Part shown: positions 59,030 through 64,000 of the stretch, piece after piece
Layout of the letters: every line of letters starts with the position of its first letter
Position numbering within the stretch: position 1 is the first letter of the stretch
Assembly: GCA_028554795.2 (NCBI GenBank)
Contig: CM068828.1
Location: 5,859,720 to 5,923,719 of the forward strand
Length of the DNA stretch: 64,000 bases
Reading direction: 5' to 3'
From: Sinohyriopsis cumingii
Taxonomy: Eukaryota > Mollusca > Bivalvia > Unionida > Unionidae
Translations under genes and position numbers: made by a program
Notes under the pieces: generated by a model
The model's input: only the letters and a program-made list of their open reading frames with translations
Database searches by the model: none
Told to the model about the DNA's origin: nothing

Positions 59030-60770
59030 CAGCCGGAAATGCTGAAGCTTGATTCGGTGATTTGGCACCACCTCTGCAACCACCAGTTCAAGTTCTACCT
59101 ATTGGCATTAACTAAAGTGACAAAAGCAACAATGGAGAAACAGCACCGACGTCAAGTACCAGTTGGGGTGACCACAATACTTCCGTCGAAAGTCAGACGA
59201 ACTAGATCAAAATGCTCCAGAAGCATATACAACAGCAGATACATCAAATCAGGCAAAGCATTAGGTTGAGACAATAGCCTGCCTGAGTTCCTGAAGCATT
59301 TTGGCCGAAAGGTAAAGGTATGGCTCGCCACTTTATACAACTGGGTTGCTAAGGAAAAGTGCATGCCGACTTTGTGGTGCCAGGCAAAGATTATTTCGAA
59401 CCCTACGCTTGGCAAAGATCACCGTAATGTGGCGAGCTATCGCGGCCTATCTCCTTGCTTTCAGTCTGTTTTAAGGTACTCCAAAGAATCGGTCCGGACA
59501 TGGAGAACGTCATTACTGTTGAGCAGTCTGGCTTCCGACCTGGCCGCAGAAATGGCAGTCAAGTCACTGCGCTGACAACGTTTGCTGAAGACGGTTTTCA
59601 GAGTAACCGTAAGGGTGGAGTTTTCCTTGACCTAACATCGGCATATGACACGGTCTGGCATGCAGGGCTCGTGTTGAAACTTTCCAGAGTATTGCCGTGA
59701 TGGATAGTAGAGACTATGGAACTGTGTTTTTGAGACAGGCGAGTAAGATTGTACATCCTATAGAAATTCAGCTCGTGGTTGCGTCAGAATAATGGACTCG
59801 CACACAAGTCTGTTCTTTCGCCAAGCCTAGCTCTATGTTTATATCAGTGACTTGCGTCAGGTACTGAACACCGATCTGGAGGAAATGATGGACTTCTTCA
59901 TGAAATGGAGCCTACAACCAAGAAAACAAAGACAATCTTCAGCGTCTTCCACCGTAACAGTGCAAAAGCGAACTGAGCGCTTTGAATCCTCCTCAATGGG
60001 CAGCACATAAAACATAAACCGATACCAACATATCTTGGTGTGACTGAAGAAAGCTGTTGAATAACTGTGCTCTCGAACTGCCTACTCCGCAAACTGGCTA
60101 GTTCAACCTAGGGCGCTAGTGCTCAGACACTCAGTACATCAGCACTGGTCCTCTGTTATTCGACAGCCGATGATTACGTTTCTGTCTGGCCTCGATCGTC
60201 CCATGCCAAAGTAATTGGCATGCAGCTCATATAACAATGCGCATAATATCCGGAACTCTATTTGCTACCCTTTACCATGGCTGCCGGTGCTCAGTAACAT
60301 TCTTCGTCCACATCTCCGTCTCTAGGAAGCAACCAGTAAACTGCTTGCTAAGGTATATGCCAGTGAGAACATTTCACAGTACTTAGGCTTCACTTCACAC
60401 CCTTTAGTCCGTTTGCCTTCGAGACATCCAATTTGGTTAGGTCGTTGTCTGAGGATATAACAGCTATTTTGGCACTGAGTGATGAGTGGTCTTCAACAGA
60501 TGTTGTAAACCACTCCCTCATAACAGTGCTCCCTGTCTGCCTTCATGGCTACAACCTTCCACGACATGTCTTTACCATTCTGAACCGTTTCTTGGCAAGA
60601 TATATCTGATGGGGCCAGGTCACTGACTCTTCCTGTGGCTGTGGACCTCTACAGACCACGTCACACGTTGTGAACAACTGTTCCCTGACAACGCTGCCCG
60701 TTAGACTGCAGGCTCTGCACCTTGCTGATGATGACTCCTTAAATGGCTGGGCATACATATATAAATAATC
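59030..60770 (+). pseudogene. decayed LINE ORF2 (Jockey/I-like)
   Basis: A plus-strand non-LTR reverse transcriptase in several frames. Around 59365-59470 the pre-RT block with AKIISNP and ASYRGLSP is visible. The frame 59455-59700 has EQSGFRPGRRNGSQVTALTT and the RT motif FLDLTSAYDTVWH with its catalytic Asp. Near 59930-60060 a thumb-like block with TYLGV-like residues follows, and near 60540-60740 the C-terminal CGCG...H...C zinc-binding end with LADDD. The YADD region is not clearly readable. It lies in the opposite orientation to the polymerase relic and probably inserted into it. Confidence 0.82.
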
Positions 60771-61266
60771 AACACTATTCATCCTCGTTGATCTCTTCTA
60801 TCTTACGCTCGAACTTTGATGAAATTTGCGATAGCCTCATTACCTCGGTATAATACCAGCTCCTTGTATTTGTGATCTCAGCAGACGACTAAATGGCAAA
60901 AGCAACTTGATGCAGGTTCAGTAATTTTCTGTTTATACCTTTTTTACTAGAGTGTCGGCAGTATCTTCCATAGATAATGCATGATGTATAGATGATGCAT
61001 GGAACACACGTCTTGAGATGATGGTGTCTTCCTCGGTAATGACACTCGCTATAACCTTTCGCTTATACATAGGCAGTCTTTAATGTGGCATTCCAATAGG
61101 TTCACTTTCCTAAAGACGAGAAGAAGAACGGCTGCATACGTAATTCTTATCACTGCGTTTGTTTTGCTTGTATACTATACCGCTTAGGCCTTCTATCCAG
61201 ACACAGTGGCACTTTTGCGCTTCATCGACCATGCTATACCTGTACTTACGAATAAATCAATAGCAT

Positions 61267-61420
61267 TTAGCAGGTAGAGGCAACCGTTCCCATCAAATTA
61301 ACTGTGATAGTTTCATAGCAACGCTCAAGCTTGGCAATATCGCTCATTTGGCAGTCACGAAAGTCAATGCTCGTAAAGTTAATCTCACCCAGGTGCTGAC
61401 GGTCCTTACTTGGCTGGTGA
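61267..61420 (-). pseudogene. possible N-terminal fragment of relic polymerase
   Basis: A minus-strand stretch reading INFTSIDFRDCQMSDIAKLE and then ITVNLMG resembles the N-terminal conserved block of canonical Polinton polymerases. Its position and strand fit the start of the gene whose motif B lies at 58.1 kb. Short, so only moderate confidence. Confidence 0.5.
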
Positions 61421-61429
61421 ACCTGATTT

Positions 61430-64000
61430 TCATTTGGGTACAGACCTGATAGATTAGTCCATTCACGGCGTTTATTGGTGTTTAATACATTAATTTCAAA
61501 CCACAATTGTATACATGTTGACGTTGAAATATAGCTACGTCTTCAAACTGGGTGAAACTGCGACGCACGAATGTTAATTATTTCGCAAGGTTCAAATACC
61601 CATCCAAATCAATCGCGAATATAGCTTTCAATGCACCTCAGTATGATGGCTTTAACTTGAAAAATATGCTGTTCCATCTCATGAGTGCGAAGTATGATGA
61701 CTTCTTCACTACGCAAATATGCCGCCACTTTCTTGGTGACTATAACTGTGCTGGCCTGGCACTAATATATACAGCTACTCCGTTATGACGACGCTAAACT
61801 TGAAATCCTCTAGGTTTCTGAGATCTCTACAAAGGATACAATCTACTATAAGAGTGAGAGCATTGAGAAATACCAAGGTCTTTGTTTCAGACTCGTGCAT
61901 TCAGGCATGATGAAGCAATAGCCATTCAAAACCGTGTTTACCCTACTCCGCCGCAATGCAAAGTCAAAGAAATGACATCGCATTCTGATTCGGTGTATCG
62001 TTGGAATAGGCTTCTGCATCTGCGACAATGAATACTCCTATAGCATTCTATTTTGTGCTTCATCAGTTAGGATGATCATATATTTATCCATCTATTTATC
62101 TTCTATATTCATTTAAATTATTTAATAAATGTGGTGACGAATTGGATTTATAAGGATGACATCTTGGAAAAAGCAACATTTATAGAGCGACAAGCTCTGG
62201 GAGTTGAAAACTGGAACAGAATAACCGTTTAAAGGTTCCATAATACTTTTGGTGGCTCCGAAACCCAGACTGGTAGTGGTTTTGAAGAGTTTCCTATTAG
62301 AGATTGGGGAAAGTATTTTAGATATAAATCTGTCACTAGTCTACTCGGTCTAACATTTTATTTTAGATCTCCTAGAGATAGCTTATTAACAAATTTCCAA
62401 ACATTATCAGTTATCTTCCGCTTATCACATTCTATAATCTCAAAACATTTTATTATTTTTAATAAACTTTATACACATCGTAACGCATCAACCTTCTGTT
62501 ACCAACATACTAGATGGATAAATAATGACGATCTTAGTCTCGTATGGTCGACACGTGGTTCCTTACAGTTTACTTGGCAGAGGCTGGCCAAAAATAGCGT
62601 ACAGTGTGTTGTGGGTAATTTCACATCAGTCACAAATGTCCAAATCTTCTCTAGTTTTAATCAACAATTTTCTTAATCCGTGACTGTACCTAACAAATCA
62701 GCGCCTCTGATAATCGATCTCGGAGTATTTAGAAATGATTTTACAGCATTAAAAATATTATCCCTAAGTTTAAGCTGAAAAAAGTATTATAGTGAATAAG
62801 AACTGAATTAAATATATGCATGAGAAACCTCTTTGTTTTCACAGTATCCATATTGTACTTTTCCTTATCCTTTATTAAAATTTTATATATAACATATTCA
62901 ATGACATTAACAGTTTGCGTCTTTTCAATATATTTAGAGATTTTGCTGTGCCATAGACTTTTCTATACTAAACGTTTCTGCGTGAGTTGATGTCTAATCA
63001 TTATATTTAATGAAACGTTGACAGAACCAAACATTTGAATTTATTAAACGAGTATCCTGATCAAACATGGTTTAGCGAAATTGAACAATGCCTACGAATT
63101 TTGAGTGTTCATACCGTAAAATGTTTAATCGTTCTCATTTTTTATGAATCTTCAAGTCTTTACATCATGATCACATTTCAGTTCTGTTGATTCATGCGTC
63201 TTCATTCCTGCAAATTAGGAAGGGTAATAAAGAACGTTGTGGTTTTCTCTCACATTCTCTCTTAGAGCATAAAGATCAAAGTCTTTGTTTTTAATTACAA
63301 TGTATGTAACCATTTCAATATTTATTCAATTATTTTGCGCGTGTGTAAGATTTTCAAGTTAGAACGATAATCTTTGACCTTTTCCAACACAGTGACAAAA
63401 TTCCCACCTCCATATGGATAGATTCTAACATTGATGGGTAGTTATATTTGAAGTGCACCACTTACACAGGTTGAGGATTAAAAACTACTATTTGCACAGC
63501 CATTAAAATGATGTTGAATCCGTCAGTCCCACAGAGAGAACACTTCTATAAAACGATAAGTTTGAACACTAAAAACAGTTCTTCTTTGAGACCTCATCGA
63601 TACAGATATTCATAGAAATTTTGTTTACAGCCCGCTAGCAAACAACATTTTTATGCATAATGAAGGCTTGTCAATTAGACAATTCGAGCCAATTTATGAC
63701 CTTATTCATACACAGAACACAGTCATAATTAATAGTGATATTGTGCCGGATGGAATGAAGGTGAGGCATACAATCAGTGACCATGATTTTACACAATTGC
63801 ACTGTATGATGTTAGCATTACAATTATTTCGAGACTGAAGACTTAATGCTAAATTTTATTTAAATAGATTATTAATTATTAGAGTGTCGAATATAACAGT
63901 TGGTGTGTCAGATAACTAGAAACCATACACATACGACCTGATGCTGAAAACTGGTCCCATTTGCAATCTTATTAATACAAACAAGTACAATAAAGTTTGC
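61430..64000. other. no recognised gene
   Basis: Short frames only (up to 78 codons). The stretch at 63395-63460 matches 24490-24560, marking an old dispersed repeat. Nothing else is identifiable. Confidence 0.35.

Noticed and set aside
61552..61788. Plus-strand frame with NAPQYDGF, resembling an exonuclease block
   Set aside because: Short, on the opposite strand to the polymerase relic, and without other exonuclease motifs.

Overview
The window is AT-rich nuclear DNA of an animal, most likely a marine invertebrate (a lophotrochozoan is my guess, not proven). The evidence is tRNA-derived SINEs with target-site duplications, several non-LTR retrotransposon fragments, large minisatellite arrays and three generations of Polinton/Maverick-type DNA. 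I found no convincing ordinary host gene; nearly everything recognisable is mobile-element derived.

The centrepiece is a 16.5-kb Polinton (Maverick, adintovirus-like) at 33468-50010. It has ~265-bp terminal inverted repeats, a 5-bp target-site duplication (ACACG) and an almost full virus-like gene set. Left to right: FtsK/A32-type packaging ATPase (-), zinc-ribbon/phospholipase A2 protein (+), retroviral-type integrase (+), HNH-like treble-clef segment (-), family B DNA polymerase fused to an SF1 helicase (-), small Cys-rich protein (+), NUMOD/HNH homing endonuclease (+), an orphan (+), two small proteins (-), then a morphogenesis block on the minus strand: penton-like minor capsid, two-pass membrane protein, phage-fibre-like protein, adenain-like protease, pVI-like protein, double-jelly-roll major capsid protein, basic pX-like protein and a long conserved structural gene next to the right terminal repeat. 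Replication/integration genes sit in the left half and capsid assembly genes in the right half. Three in-frame stops and several 1-nt frame breaks show that this copy is decaying, partly mis-sequenced, or (at one site) possibly recoded.

The Polinton is nested inside a long dispersed repeat (about 29.85-54.46 kb). Two other copies of that repeat (about 7.4-10.4 and 13.5-16.6 kb) lack the Polinton and show the uninterrupted site. All three copies carry arrays of the same ~26-bp minisatellite, expanded to 3.8 kb at 50.4-54.2 kb, and each copy has its own extra array (31/41-bp at 8.8 kb, 28-bp GT-rich at 15.3 kb, 23-bp at 31.0 kb).

The left end (0.5-5.9 kb) holds minus-strand relics of a related Polinton: major capsid, pX-like protein, packaging ATPase and the same unusual polymerase. 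The right end (57.9-61.4 kb) holds a relic of a different, canonical protein-primed Polinton polymerase, apparently split by a decayed LINE in the opposite orientation (59.0-60.8 kb). A Tx1/L1-like LINE (19.8-22.7 kb), two further fragments of that type (6.4-7.0 and 12.1-12.5 kb), another LINE 3' end (12.9-13.2 kb) and eight SINE copies of two families fill much of the rest. Long stretches remain in which I see nothing recognisable.
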